A stretch of 64,000 nt of DNA from Solea solea (taxonomy: Eukaryota; Chordata; Actinopteri; Pleuronectiformes; Soleidae), in the NCBI RefSeq assembly GCF_958295425.1, contig NC_081142.1, positions 27,174,822 to 27,238,821 on the forward strand, given 5' to 3'. The notes below the pieces were generated by a model. It searched no databases and was not told where the DNA came from. It saw only the letters and a list, made by a program, of their open reading frames with translations. Of this stretch, positions 37,386-48,552 are shown in pieces; the first letter of the stretch is position 1, and each line of letters begins with the position of its first letter. Position numbers and translations under genes: made by a program.

Positions 37386-39135
37386 CGCTTCTGCAAAAAT
37401 AAGTGATTAGAGCAAGTAATTGCGATCGTACATGTCTGCAATATTTGTGACAGGCCCAGTGACTAACACACTTAAGGACCTAATATTAGCAGCACAGAGA
37501 ATGACACACTCTTCCTCTCCCAGAAACATTAAAGACATATAATAAGATTCACACATTGAATCTACATTTTTTTTTTCTCCTTTCAACAGAAACAGAATAC
37601 AATAAACGCAAACTAACACAGCTGTGTGAAAGTTGGCTGCTTTTCCCTCTCAAAGGATAAACCTCTGAGCGAAAACACCACAGGCTGTAAGAGACGCGTG
37701 TGTGAAGAAGAAGTTTAATTACTGTGAATAAAGTGGTTGCACCATGTGGCCTTAAGGGAAGACTACACTTTCTACTTTGAACCTTAATGTTCCTTTATAA
37801 TTACAACTTCTAATGCTTTAAAATATCAAGATTGATGAAAATATTAATATCTGGTTGTAATACAATTACAGACAGCTTTGTTTAAACAAGTTTCAGGTTT
37901 GTCACGTTCATTCATTGCAGCTCCTGCTGTGGTGATTATTATGTTTGCCTTCATGATCGTAACACAATTGGAAAATTGTGCTGTAATTTGTCTCAGCGGT
38001 CATGTCTCCACGGACACGCGAGGGCCTCCCATCAAGGAGAAGCCTGGCCCACGGTGTTCAATTTGCTGCACTTTGCTGGGTATGGATCTCCTTCCTGCCC
38101 TCCAGTCTTATGGACGGCAAACATCAGAGGCAGATATTGCTCTGGCGTACGTCGGGTTGATGTCAAAAGATTATGCAAAACTGCAGGCGTGATTCTTCTG
38201 TTTACACCCAATTCTGTAACGTATGTGTCTGCTTGCGAGGGCAGTAATTACGGAGATAAAACAGCGTTTGGGGGCAGGATTGAGTCGAAAGTGGAGCTAA
38301 AAGAATGAAAGAAATGACCTGAGGACAGTGAAGACAGCAGAGAAAGCCCACATCTCTAACTGACCACTCATGCTCCATCAGAATCATATTTTTTCCACTT
38401 CATGCTTGGTTTGCCGATGAACCCTTCCCCTACTCTCTGTAAACAAAACACATTTGCACATGAAATTACGTATACAAGGGGATGCATGCTTTACACTCAG
38501 TGCTTTGGACACTGCGGCTGCTCCAAATGGAGCAAAACAAGGGCCTTTATATCTAGTTACGGACAAAGTGCACTTCAGCATGGCTAAGTGGTTTTGGAGG
38601 GGGCAGGGACAGAGGTGGAGTCAAGATCCATCTTGACATTTCTTGCAGCACGGTTCTGCCGGACAGAGAATTCAAAGACAGATGTGAATACTCATAGACA
38701 CAAGCTTTAAAGAGCATTAAACAAATACACAAACTACAGCGTGTCACACATGCATCTCTGGAAACAGTCGCAGTGGGAGACTCAGGAAACACATTTTGAT
38801 GTTTATAGGTTATAATGTGGCCTCCTTGTTGAACAGTCTGGGATGTTGCCGGAACACATGGCACAACAACTGGAATGGAATCACATCTGACACGTATGTT
38901 TTCCAACTACAATTTAGAAAATCTTAATAAATGTCACACTCTCCCGCACCACAGTGAATGAAAGGAGACATTAGCCCTCTGTATCCTCGGCACACAAAGA
39001 AAATACAGTTGTTATAGGTTGGTACACTCGCATCTGATATATAATGTGAAAGATGAAAGAAACCTGAACACCCAGACGAGAGTGAGTCTGCTCATTAAAC
39101 TCCAAACCTTAAAAAGCTAAGTAAAGAAACAAAGA
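37386..39135. other. Non-coding stretch, no gene found
   Basis: Apart from the candidate element at 37870-38220 nothing is recognised. The open frames are short. Confidence 0.5.
37870..38220. promoter_or_regulatory. Candidate conserved non-coding element
   Basis: About 350 bp of complex sequence includes GTGGTGATTATTATGTTTGC and the perfect inverted site CACAATTGGAAAATTGTG at 37963-37980. GGTGTTCAATTTGCTGCAC and AAAAGATTATGCAAAACTGC follow; TTATGCAAA is close to a C/EBP or POU-type core. Overlapping frames of 104 and 110 codons are open in two registers but have no domain. Regulatory function is inferred. Confidence 0.35.
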
Positions 39136-39138
39136 TGT

Positions 39139-39172
<34 letters not shown>

Positions 39173-39195
39173 ACGTGTGTGTGTGTGTGTGTGTG
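39136..39195 (+). repeat. (GT)n microsatellite
   Basis: Two long GT runs are separated by GCAC. This purine-pyrimidine alternation is prone to left-handed DNA. Confidence 0.97.
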
Positions 39196-40260
39196 CTCTC
39201 TAAAACGAGAGATGCCGCTCGCGCTTCAACGTTTCCTCTCGGCTTCAGACAGCCGTGAAAGAGCCAGTGACAGGAAAAAGGTCAAGTCGCTTATTAGTGC
39301 CTGTTCAGGTAAAGTTGATTTTAATGTTGATGACATGTAATATTCCCTTTCTTTCCATGATTTGACTTTATACTTACATCACTAACATTTGCAATTTACA
39401 CCAAAGAGAAAATGGAACGATGGTGATGATGTTTTTGACTACAGAGGTAGATAGCTAGCATACTAAACTAGCTTCACAGTTTGCCCAAGTACTACATTAG
39501 TTTAACCGAGATATCTCAATAGGTCACTAGTAATGGTTAGAGATAGATAGATAGATTGATATCTTCCTGTATAGCTAGTGAGCTAATAAGCATGACTTAT
39601 ACAGTATATAGCGTAAGCATATACTGTATATAATGAATTAATACTAAAATTTGAATAAATTACTATTTGAATAAATTGTAAATATATATTTAATCACATG
39701 TCACAGTGTTGGGTAGGTAGGTAGGTAAGTAGATGGATATATAGCATTATTTCACTGCACACCAGCTTCAGCATTTGTAGGACAACCACTGAATTTCACA
39801 GTTCAAACCTCGACAGCTTCCAACACACCAGGAATAAATTGTGGCAGGGTGAAGAAAAGGAGAAAAAACACACAATTGGAAGAAATACCTGCTGGCATGG
39901 GCTGCAGAGAGGTCAGCCAATTGATAGTGCTGCCCTGTCAACTGTGTTCTTTTTGAAACAAGCTCAGTCTCGGGGGTCACTGCAGGGTGGCCACTGCCCG
40001 ACAACATTTGTGTTACTTTCCAATGCCAGCCCCTGACCTGAGACCATCTTTTTTGGTTTCCTGCTGCCAACAGAATCACCCTTGTCTTTGTTTTTGCTAT
40101 TATCTTAAATAAAATTACAAGTGGGAAACATTTGCATAAATTATAAGCTTTTAAATTGCAATACACATTAACTGTACATATATTTACATGCACAGTTTAA
40201 GCGAGCTAAGGCAGGTAATAGGAGTATACTGTACATGCAAAGGTGATGTATGTGTATGTC
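39196..40260. other. Non-coding stretch with small repeats
   Basis: A GATA run lies at about 39541-39557. An inverted repeat built on TATACAGTATAT spans about 39598-39630, and a (GTAG)n run is at about 39713-39727. A minus-strand frame of 141 codons (39768-40193) has no recognised domain. Confidence 0.5.
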
Positions 40261-40350
40261 TGACTCCACCTCCGTAGGTGGCGCTGTATCTCTCTATAAG
40301 CTAGTGTTTATTGAATCAGTTTCCTGTTGACCTTTAGGTCACAGAAAAAC
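40261..40350 (+). repeat. Unclassified dispersed repeat, copy 1, with CTCF-like core
   Basis: The order TGTCTGACT, TAGGTGGCG, GCTAGTGTTTATTG, TTTCCTGTTGACCTTTAGG and TCAC is repeated, with changes, at 42243-42336. TCCGTAGGTGGCGC at 40271-40284 matches 12 of 14 positions of the CTCF core consensus CCASYAGRKGGCRS. The transposon class is unknown. Confidence 0.5.
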
Positions 40351-40571
40351 AAACAGCAAACAGCGAGATGTACGGGTTCTGCTGTGCATGTTAATCGTGA
40401 TACATATATAGATGAGCATGGTTCTTGTTGGTTGCTGTGTTGTCTGAAGAAAGACGGCGCCACCATATGATCCGGCAACAGTACTGCAGTTTACGGCGTC
40501 TCCTTCTACTTTCAGGTCAAAGACCGGGAAGAAATTTTGGTGTAAGTGCAAAACGCCAAGTCACTGCAGGG

Positions 40572-40610
40572 TGCCAACTCATAGTCCAGTAATTGGACTA
40601 TGAGTTGGCA
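40572..40610. other. Perfect 17-bp inverted repeat with 5-base loop
   Basis: The arms are TGCCAACTCATAGTCCA (40572-40588) and its exact reverse complement (40594-40610), separated by GTAAT. This is the longest perfect hairpin I found outside simple repeats. It lies just upstream of TAGTCTAACTAAGTCACGTG and TTTACATGACATTAAG, a phrase typical of teleost DNA transposon ends. It may therefore be a recent rearrangement within a mobile element. The stem is too short for a normal microRNA precursor. Confidence 0.9.
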
Positions 40611-42242
40611 TTATCCAGGTATGTTAGTCTAACTAAGTCACGTGTTTACATGACATTAAGAAAACCAAATCATTGTCTTAGTTCAACTACAATCAGACTT
40701 TTAACATGCATGAAAACACACTGAATGATTCCTGACTCAAGTATGAGCTCCAGACCCCTGGTGGGCCATGGAGGTACTGCAGGTGGATACTGGGAGGCAA
40801 TAATTGTCCACAAATAGAAATAGTTTTTAATTTCCAAGAATCAATAACTTTAACTTCCAATTACCGTAAAATATTTTTGATATAAATAAAACTTGATTAT
40901 GCATGATGTTTTTTGTAAGTTAAGTAACACATTTATGAAATTAAATATGTCCAACCATGAGAAATGTCAACAAGTAAATTTGAAGTAAACAAAGCTTAAG
41001 ACTGATATCAGTTCCCTCAATGTTTTGAATTCAAATGTAATTTTCGACCTGTTTATGAAATAATGTACAATTTAAGATTTTAGAATTTAAAATGGTTAAA
41101 AACATTCTTAAGTTTAGGATTGGCTGAACTATAATAGAAATGGATGCAAAGGCATGACCCGATAAAAGCACTGCTTCATTCCTAACAGCTGCCTTTAAAA
41201 CAATTATAACCGGTATCTTGTTCTGTTGTGAAAACAACACAAGCTCTGGTGTGTTCATCCACTTTTCTTAGGGGTTTAAAGGAAGATGTCATCTTAACAC
41301 AGATGTTAGTGTGCCGCTCTCGCTGTGGGATTTAACGTTAACGCAGGCAGCCAGGCTGCTCCTCCATCACAACGTCTCCGCCTAATGAACAGTGAAACAC
41401 TCCATTGACCAGAAGAGGGGAGGGCGGCGATTTGAGATCACAGCAGATCTGTCTACAGCACTAATAATCATCATTGGTTAAATTCAACTAATTAGCCACA
41501 TGCATGGCTGCTGGTTTCCAGATATGCGACAAAAGCACTGAGCTGGTGGTTTTGGATGCCAAGACATCTTGAAGTGCAGAAAAGGATTCACCCCAAAGGC
41601 TCCTTTGGCCGTGTTCATGGCGCCCAATGTACGCTAAAGACATTCTCATGCTTATGTGAGAGAGCAGGCAGTGTAATTTAAATTCTGTTGACATTTACTG
41701 TCAAGGAGTATTAATTCACAGGCATCCTCTGCTGCATGGGCTTACTCAGCACCATCGGCCGCAGGCACTGGAGAAAGACATGCTCCCTTTACTGTACTCT
41801 TAGCAGATTCCTACCCTCAGACTGTTGCTACATGCACCCCCCCCACACACACACACACCACCACCAAACCCGTGGGTCACAAATGGCAAAATGCAGGATA
41901 TAGCCCAGTGGAATGTCATTTATACAGGTTGTGTCCTCTAAGCGCAGAGACACCTTCAGACTGCATTTCAGGGGATGTGCCTCTCACATCAACCCATGTC
42001 ACAACAGAGCAAATCCTGCTTCTTTAGTGATCCACTTAGAGGACAATATCAAGCCCGCTTTTGTTTAGTGTGAGAGCTATTTCAGGACAAACTATGACTA
42101 TTATCTGGCTGAAATCACAGCAGTTTCCAGGAGGTAAAAAGAAACCCACAGTACGCTCCTCTGCAAAGTTTAGTCAAGCTATGACTAATTGGACTACTGT
42201 CCTTCCTCGTCCCACTAAGCACTAGTTGAGTTATTGAATTGT
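40611..42242. other. Non-coding stretch with a candidate conserved block
   Basis: No gene is supported. The stretch at 41330-41520 (TTTAACGTTAACGC, CCTAATGAACAGTG, CAACTAATTAGCCACATGC) is complex and may be regulatory. A C tract followed by CA units lies at about 41838-41860. Confidence 0.45.
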
Positions 42243-42336
42243 CTGACTATGCTACACTAGGTGGCGATATTCACTATTACTGCTTGTTAATATTAGGCAT
42301 TTTCCGGTTGACCTATTATGTCACAAACTAAAACAA
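42243..42336 (+). repeat. Unclassified dispersed repeat, copy 2, with CTCF-like core
   Basis: It aligns in order with 40261-40350: CTGACTATGC, CTAGGTGGCGATA, GCTTGTTAATATT, TTTTCCGGTTGACCTATTAT and GTCACAAA. ACACTAGGTGGCGA at 42254-42267 matches 12 of 14 CTCF consensus positions, including the central TAGGTGGCG. Confidence 0.5.
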
Positions 42337-45300
42337 CTCAAAGTAGTGGCAAGTTGGTACCGTGCTGAGCACGTCTTTACTATCCATTACACGGACAGTA
42401 TGAAATTTCTGAGGCTAATGATGTCAGGGAGCAGCGTGGGATCATGGGAATTGTTGTCTTGTTTGGTTTCCCTGTGCTTTTGTGCTTTATAGTGAGAATG
42501 GCAGCAAATGGCAATGAGTAGTCATAGTCTATTAGTAACAAATAGATAATACACAATGAAATGAAAAGAAAGGAAAGACAACACAAGGGTTTAATAGTAG
42601 TACCAAATATTCCCTTACATTTCATAAGGGGTGAGGGCGTAGTTTAGCACGGTAAAGGCAACTAAAAGTCAATGGAACTATAGATTTCCATGGATTTAAA
42701 GAGTGTTGGAAGGGTTTTGGCTAATGTGAGTACACTATTCAACAAGACCGTCTCCACAAATGCAGCAGCCTGGATTTCACCATGTGTTTCCTCTCTGTTG
42801 TCTTATTCTGCTGTGAACCAGCTTCTCTTATTATTTCTGGGTCAAAGTCTTGGGGGCAGGAAACGAGCATTTCAGAGCATCTCCAGCAGTCTGGGTCCAG
42901 TTGAATGTGTACAATGCAACTCCTGATCACATTATACATGCAGTATGTTAGTCCCACTTTTAGTCCGACTAACACAATAATGATTTTAACACAATAATTA
43001 CAAACATGTCTTAACACTTAACTGCTAGCATCTGCTCTTTTGATATGTCTACGATTCATATAGTTCAGCTAATGTGTTCAAAGAAGACAGTCGGGGTGGG
43101 TGTTGAGTGAGATTTGACCTGATTTGATTCCTTAAAGCTCAACCACACGTAGATCAATTCCTTCTGCCCATTTCACTGCTGCCAAATTTGCTATTCCATT
43201 TTATTTCAGACTCTTTTTCTTTTTTTCTTACACAAAGCAAAGACACCCGTTTCATAGAAAACGTGCTCATATGCTCATTTAAGAGCGCCTACCATGTGTT
43301 CACGTGAACATCCAGCCGCTGAAATAAAGTCTGTCGGACAAGGCTTGAGCTCAGTTTGGCTCCCAGCAATGACACAACCTTGAGTGAATAATGTAGTCCT
43401 AATGAGTGGATGATCTGCGGCTACAAACCTGAGGGGAAAATCAGAAAATGTAACAGAGAGCAATTATGTATTTGCACAGGGCTAATGTATAATTGACTAT
43501 ATTAAAGGTTATGTGTGTGTTATATCTTGGAAAAAAAACACGTTTATTTTTAATAGAATCAAAGAGCGTTAAAAATGTAGCAGTAATATAAATGTGTTCT
43601 GATAAAATGAAGCGCAACAGAGAGTGATGTTTCTGCTCTCTGGCCATTAAATATGGCCACGTTTAATTATTTTTACATGAAGAATTACCAGGAAACAGGA
43701 GGTAATGCTGACAAGGGTAATGTGCTGATTTTAATATGCTGATTAATTGAGATACTTCTGCTAATAAGTTGTGTTGTTGCCAGTGAATTGTGACCTAAAT
43801 GGAGGATTAAACTGTGTAAAACAGAGCCTTTAACTGCCTGTGCTGGAGCTGTGACAGGTCCTTGGGAGATACACAGAGACTGCTTGCAACACATGTCATA
43901 TATCATAGCTTCAATCTGTACCCCAACCACTACCTGCAAGCTACAAATGTGCACTTGTGCTGTCATTTCTGCAGAGGCAGATGAGGGGGGTGGGTGTATG
44001 TGTGCATGTGTGCGTAGCTTAAATCCAAATGGCTTTGCGTTGTCTGTTGTTTTTGTGCAGCCTACATTGTCTGAATCTGGGAGGGAACGCTGTCATTTGA
44101 AAACACATCCATCCATTCATGTTTTTGTCTGGTTGTTTAGCTTTTTACAACATTTCTGTCGTAGCCGCTGATATGCAGCTATGCAGTACAGTCGTGAGGA
44201 TAAGCACTTAACATCCGTGTTGAAGGGCCTCAGTTTAGAGAAGCTGGTGGCTGTGACCTCTGTGTCGCACTGATTTGTGAAAACATGACCCACGGACACG
44301 TAAGCTACTATTAAGCTGAGGCTCATTATCCTTAAGACCACTTTTGTACCTCATTAGCAAATAGCTTTAGTGTCTGCATTGACAAGGGAATTGTTAGTTT
44401 GTTTGTTACAATCTGATTATTATCACATAGGTTGTGATATTTTATTGCTTTGGATGCTAAAGTATCAGCGTATTAGGCTATTTTGAAATAAAATGTGTTT
44501 CAAACATAGCTTTAAAGGCAGCGGTGCTGGAGCTGATGCATAATTATTTTTGTTTGTGATCTAGTCCGTGATGCCCGATAAACAAACTTGTATGTACATG
44601 AGTGATGCATCAATTTGTCAGTCTTCAATGGCTGCAACTACAGCCCTATTAGGACGGGATTAGTTTCTCATAAGTAGGTTGAGTAATGTCTTTTTACCAC
44701 TGGACATCTGTAATATTAATGGCCAACTCACACAGGATAAGAAATCTCAGTAAAATGATCACAATTGAGAGGGATAAATCACTCCATCTGTCCCAGGAGC
44801 CCTTTACTGGGCCTAGTCGCGAAGCCACCACTAGCACATGACCCCCCCAGACAAGGCACATGTTCCATCACCTTACCCAGAAACCCAGGGCCCCGACCCA
44901 GGAGTGCAAGGGGGGCAGCAAACCCGGTGATCCCTGACCCAGCCCAAACAACTTCATCCCGACTTCCAGGACACGGTCAATTTATTCACCGCCATCACCT
45001 CGTGTCGTCATGTGTGTAATACGCTGCTTCTACTACTGCGCAAACAGATGACAGAATATTCATGCACATATTTGCACAGTATTAGTATTAGTATTATCTG
45101 GGGTAATTGTTCAGGACCTTTTTACCCCAGGTGAAAGTCGCTGTAATCTTTACTGACGTCGTCCGGTAATGATTACTGACATGACACATCACTGAGAAGC
45201 TCTGGTAATAATGACTTTACTGCACCTCCTCATGTAAAACTAAACCCGTCCGAACGGGGCTTATGACTACATTATGCTATGTAGATAGAGATGATAGCTT

Positions 45301-45412
45301 TGCATTAAATTAATTCAGTGTAATATAAATGATATGCTATACGTTTATTTTATGTTTGCAGAATTTAAAGAAAACTAGATGAAATATCAGTTGAAGTACA
45401 ATTTTTAAAAAA
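42337..45412. other. Non-coding stretch with one GC-rich patch
   Basis: No supported gene. The stretch at 43690-43830 (GATTTTAATATGCTGATTAA, TTGAGATACTTCTGCTAATA) is a candidate regulatory block. At about 44790-45000 the base composition changes to C-rich (GACCCCCCCAGACAAGG, CCCAGGGCCCCGACCCAGG), unlike its flanks. I do not recognise it. Confidence 0.45.
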
Positions 45413-45680
45413 GGCAGCTGGGGCCACACAGAGCCAGAAGGTTGCTGGTTTGCACGCTGCATGGTCCGGACCTTTCTGTGTGGCGTTTGCATGTTCTCTG
45501 TGTGTGCGTGGGTTTCCTCCCACATGTCCAACAACATGCAGAGGTTAATTGAACACTCCATATTGCCCATAGGTGTGAGTGTGTGAGTGAATGTCTCTAT
45601 ATATTGGCCCTGCGATGGACTGGCGAACCAGGGTGTACCCCACATTTCACCAGCAGCCCAAATGAATGAATGAATGAATG
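45413..45680 (+). mobile_element. LINE/SINE tail copy (AATGAATG family)
   Basis: This copy carries the CAGAAGGTTGCTGGTTTGC block, CCTTTCTGTGTGGCGTTTGC, GGTTTCCTCCCACATG, AGAGGTTAATTGAAC, GCGATGGACTGGCGAACC and GTGTACCCC. After a deletion of the GGATAAAGCGG part it ends in five AATG units. It is one of the two longest copies in the window. Confidence 0.8.
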
Positions 45681-45790
45681 GTTGAGCTATAATGTAACAA
45701 CAACAAGACTATACATACAAATTGATTTTAATAGTCCAGGACGTGTCCTCCTGTAACTACCTGCTATCATCTTCATCTATCACACTAATG

Positions 45791-45945
45791 CTGTGTTTCC
45801 GTCATGGTACAGTTCAGTTTGGTACTGACGGGCTCTGGGTCAAGCTTGCAATTCCACAGAGAACAGTACCTTTACTTGGTGTGGACTGGACCCGATGACC
45901 TTGTAGTGTGACATTGTACTGGTGTGATGACACATACATACATAA
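45791..45945. mobile_element. GGTAC-type MITE remnant
   Basis: GTGTTTCCGTCATGGTACAG, TTTGGTACTGACGGGCTC, AACAGTACCTTTACTTGG and GTGGACTGGACCCGATGACC follow the order of a widespread teleost MITE whose ends read TTTCCAYTRG with GGTAC boxes inside. Ends are diverged and limits approximate. Confidence 0.5.
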
Positions 45946-45973
45946 ACATTTCAGTCCTACTGTAAACCTTGTC

Positions 45974-46606
45974 TTAAAGGCGACATAGAATGCTTGTATC
46001 ACACATATATGTTAGTTATTGAGGTCTACTTACATATATTAACTTGTTTTCATGATTAAAAACCTCCTAATCGCTGCAAACGAGCCGATCAAAATATCTC
46101 CTCACTGACGCTCTCGTCAGCCGCGCTGTTTCAGACCAAAACCACACCCCCATAACGTGGACTGTGTTGTGATTGGCCAGCCAACGAGAGCTTTCCCACT
46201 GTCGTGTGATTGGCCAGGTACCTGGAAGTGATGTAATAGATAGGCCAGCTCTCAGATACACAGCTCCCCCTCTGGCACGGTGGATGCTCTGCATCTCAGC
46301 AGCTACAACGAGAGTAGTTCTTCTTCTTCTGCGGTTGAATGTACGCAACCGGATGTGCCCGGACTAGTGCCCACACCGGGAGGCGCTACGGTGGTGAGAG
46401 GAGTGGTGAGGATATCTGATGACGAAATCAAACTACGGAAGTGCCGATCCGCTTCGCAGAGCCCAGGAAAACAATCAAACCCTATTTTCTCAGCAGTGGC
46501 TGAACTGTTGTTCTGAAACTTTAGTGTTTCATAAACGAGGTAATGACGCAGATACACACACACAAATGCAGCGTTAATTGGAGCTTCCGGTCTATGTGGC
46601 CTTTAA
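45974..46606 (+). mobile_element. Complete TTAA-flanked MITE, about 633 bp
   Basis: TTAA at 45974-45977 is followed by AGGCGACATAGA. At the other end the inverted partner, read on the minus strand as AGGCCACATAGA, is followed by TTAA at 46603-46606. That gives an 11 of 12 terminal inverted repeat with a TTAA duplication on each side. The interior has TATATTAACTTG, AAACGAGCCGATC and two GTGATTGGCCAG blocks, an arrangement I recognise as a common teleost repeat. No transposase frame is present, so it would need a partner element. TTAA targets fit piggyBac or Kolobok; the AGG terminus favours Kolobok, which is an inference. Confidence 0.8.
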
Positions 46607-46647
46607 TACTGAAAAACGCTCTTTTAGGAATGTTTAGTTCCCGGTTC

Positions 46648-47296
46648 TTGACTCTCCTGGACTGCAGCCTTTGACACCAGTGACCACACAATCCGTCTTT
46701 CCCTGAAACGTAGGCAGGAGTTCTTCAGAGATGCACCCCCTTACTTGTGGTGTACCCCAGGGTTCTCCTTTGGGCCCTATCCTATTTGTTTGTATTTGCA
46801 GCTCAGGTTTGAATTATGCTTTCTGTTTGTAAGCATTTTTTTTATTTTGAAGTCACATTTCAGGGCTCTTCATTTCCTCTCTGCCTGTGCCTTATCCACC
46901 TGTGCTGATTGTCTGCTGTGTCTTGTGTGTTTTAGTTAGTGTCAGAGCATTTTCTCTGTTTCCTCAGTTTTTCCTGGCAATACTTTCTAGGATTTAGTCC
47001 TTTGCCTCATCATTTTTGATACCTCTGCTGTATTGGACAGTTTTTCTGTGTATTGAACTCTTAAGTAGTAAACCCACCTGTGAATTCACCCTTACCTGTG
47101 TGGAGTCCGGCTCTTGAACGTTTGTAATACTCGTTGTCATAAAGAAATTTGGTGTATCTTTTGCTGACATCAAGCAAATCTATCTGCCTCTAAAATCAAT
47201 GTATTTGCTTGTGTTAATGACATAAACACATGGATTGTATTAAACTTCCTCAACCTCAGTGTGAAGAAAACAGAGGTGATAATGTTTAGTTATCAC
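46648..47296 (+). pseudogene. L2-like LINE reverse-transcriptase fragment, disrupted
   Basis: Translation in shifting plus-strand frames gives landmark RT motifs in the right order. AAFDTSDHTI lies near 46664. CGVPQGSPLGPILF at about 46747-46790 is the conserved turn before the catalytic box. FADIKQIYLPLK near 47160 stands where YADDTQIYLPLK is usual. TWIVLNFLNLSVKKTEVIMF lies near 47230-47290. The catalytic YADD is degraded to FADI, and there are frameshifts and stops, so the enzyme is dead. About 345 bp between 46800 and 47146 does not read as RT and appears to be a later insertion. Clade assignment to L2 is from motif wording. Confidence 0.8.
46800..47146. mobile_element. Insertion within the LINE fragment, unidentified
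   Basis: This pyrimidine-rich block separates the VPQG and FADI regions, which should be about 25-30 codons apart. Phrases such as CCTTTGCCTCATCA, TGTGTATTGAACTCTTAAG and CTGTGTGGAGTCCGGCTC resemble the ends of a fish retroposon I cannot name. No clear target-site duplication is visible. Confidence 0.4.
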
Positions 47297-48386
47297 CTCT
47301 GTGATCGATTGAATATCCTCAAAAATAGTTGACATTTACATTTGAGAAGCAGATTTCTTCAATTTTCAAGTCCAGCTTCTTCTAGCTGAGGCTTATCACC
47401 CAGGTAAAGGTCTGTCTCTCTCCCAAAGGATTTTGTATGTGGGCCTTGACCAATCATCCGTTCAATACCTGCAACTATATAGTGCTCACTCTCTGACTGT
47501 GTTACTGTGTTGCTTCACTGACTTTCTGTTTAATTTTGAACTGCGTTCATATCAGTGTGGTGCAGACAACAGCAAACACAGGGAAAATAACCTGTTGTTG
47601 TTCTACGTGAGAAGTTATTCTCAGATTTATCACGTTTTAAATTACTATGACGTGTTTACACAAATCTTCTTGACAATTACCCAGAAAGGTTCCGGGTCAG
47701 TTTGCGAATATTGTTCAACAGAGTAATTCACTGCTGCCGAGCGGATAAGACGCCGACTGTGCTTGCAAATTAAACCATTCTCCAACCAATAACACCATTC
47801 CAGCTTCAAGTGTAACACGAGTCACAGTGAAAATCTAAATAGTTCTTGGCAGCCCCAACACCTGCCGGTTGACTTAACTCGAGTTAAACAGTTTTTGTTT
47901 TTCTCATTCATTTTGTATTATCGTAAGACGCAGCAGCAAATCAAATGAGGATGGAGAGCAAATACATCTTATTTTTGCATCACTGATGGAGAACAGGTGT
48001 TGTGGCTGATGCAGCGTGAAGAAATCCATTATATCACAGTGACTAATTCATTTCCAAATGACCATTTAAAATCTCTACAACAGAATGGGAAATACTGTGC
48101 ACAAATGAACACTAATAAAGAGAATTGTCACTACTCTCTTAAATGAAATTCATATGAATGGTCTTGGTGCTTCTTTTCAACAATAAACAACATTAAATAT
48201 TTCCCTGAGGAGTTAATGTCTAGATCACAACTTCCTGGTCTTCAATTCAGCATTATGTCCATGTTGTAAACTATATTGCAATTTAGAGTCAAATAGATCA
48301 TCCCCAGAAATATGGTCGGGATCCACAGAAGGGTCTTTTCTAATTGTTGTTTTTGTTTGTTTTTGTTTTTTTTTAAATAGCTAATG
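47297..48386. other. Non-coding stretch, no gene found
   Basis: Nothing beyond a T-rich patch at about 48344-48374. Confidence 0.5.
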
Positions 48387-48552
48387 GCATGTTTCCACCA
48401 AGTGGAGCACTTCATTTCAGTACGGCAATGATTTTTTTGTGTGTTTCCATTAGGAATAGTATCATAAATAAGCAGCCCCAACCGTTCCATTGTTCGCTAT
48501 CCTTCCCTTGGAGCACCAGAGTAATGGTACGGTGCAGTGTGGGTGGAGCTAG
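48387..48552. mobile_element. GGTAC-type MITE remnant
   Basis: ATGTTTCCACCAAGTGGAGC, TGTGTTTCCATTAGGAATAG, CAACCGTTCCATTG and AATGGTACGGTGCAGTGTGG match the order of the same MITE group as 45791-45945, with many changes. Limits are approximate. Confidence 0.45.

Noticed and set aside
37878..38308. Overlapping 104- and 110-codon frames as a gene
   Set aside because: They are in different registers with no domain, and the region is better explained as a candidate non-coding element.
39768..40193. 141-codon minus-strand frame, the longest in the window
   Set aside because: Part of it is AT-rich with no domain, and no supporting signals were found. Chance is the simplest explanation.
40572..40610. 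microRNA precursor
   Set aside because: The stem is 17 bp with a 5-base loop, too short for Drosha/Dicer-type precursors, and the flanks do not extend the pairing.
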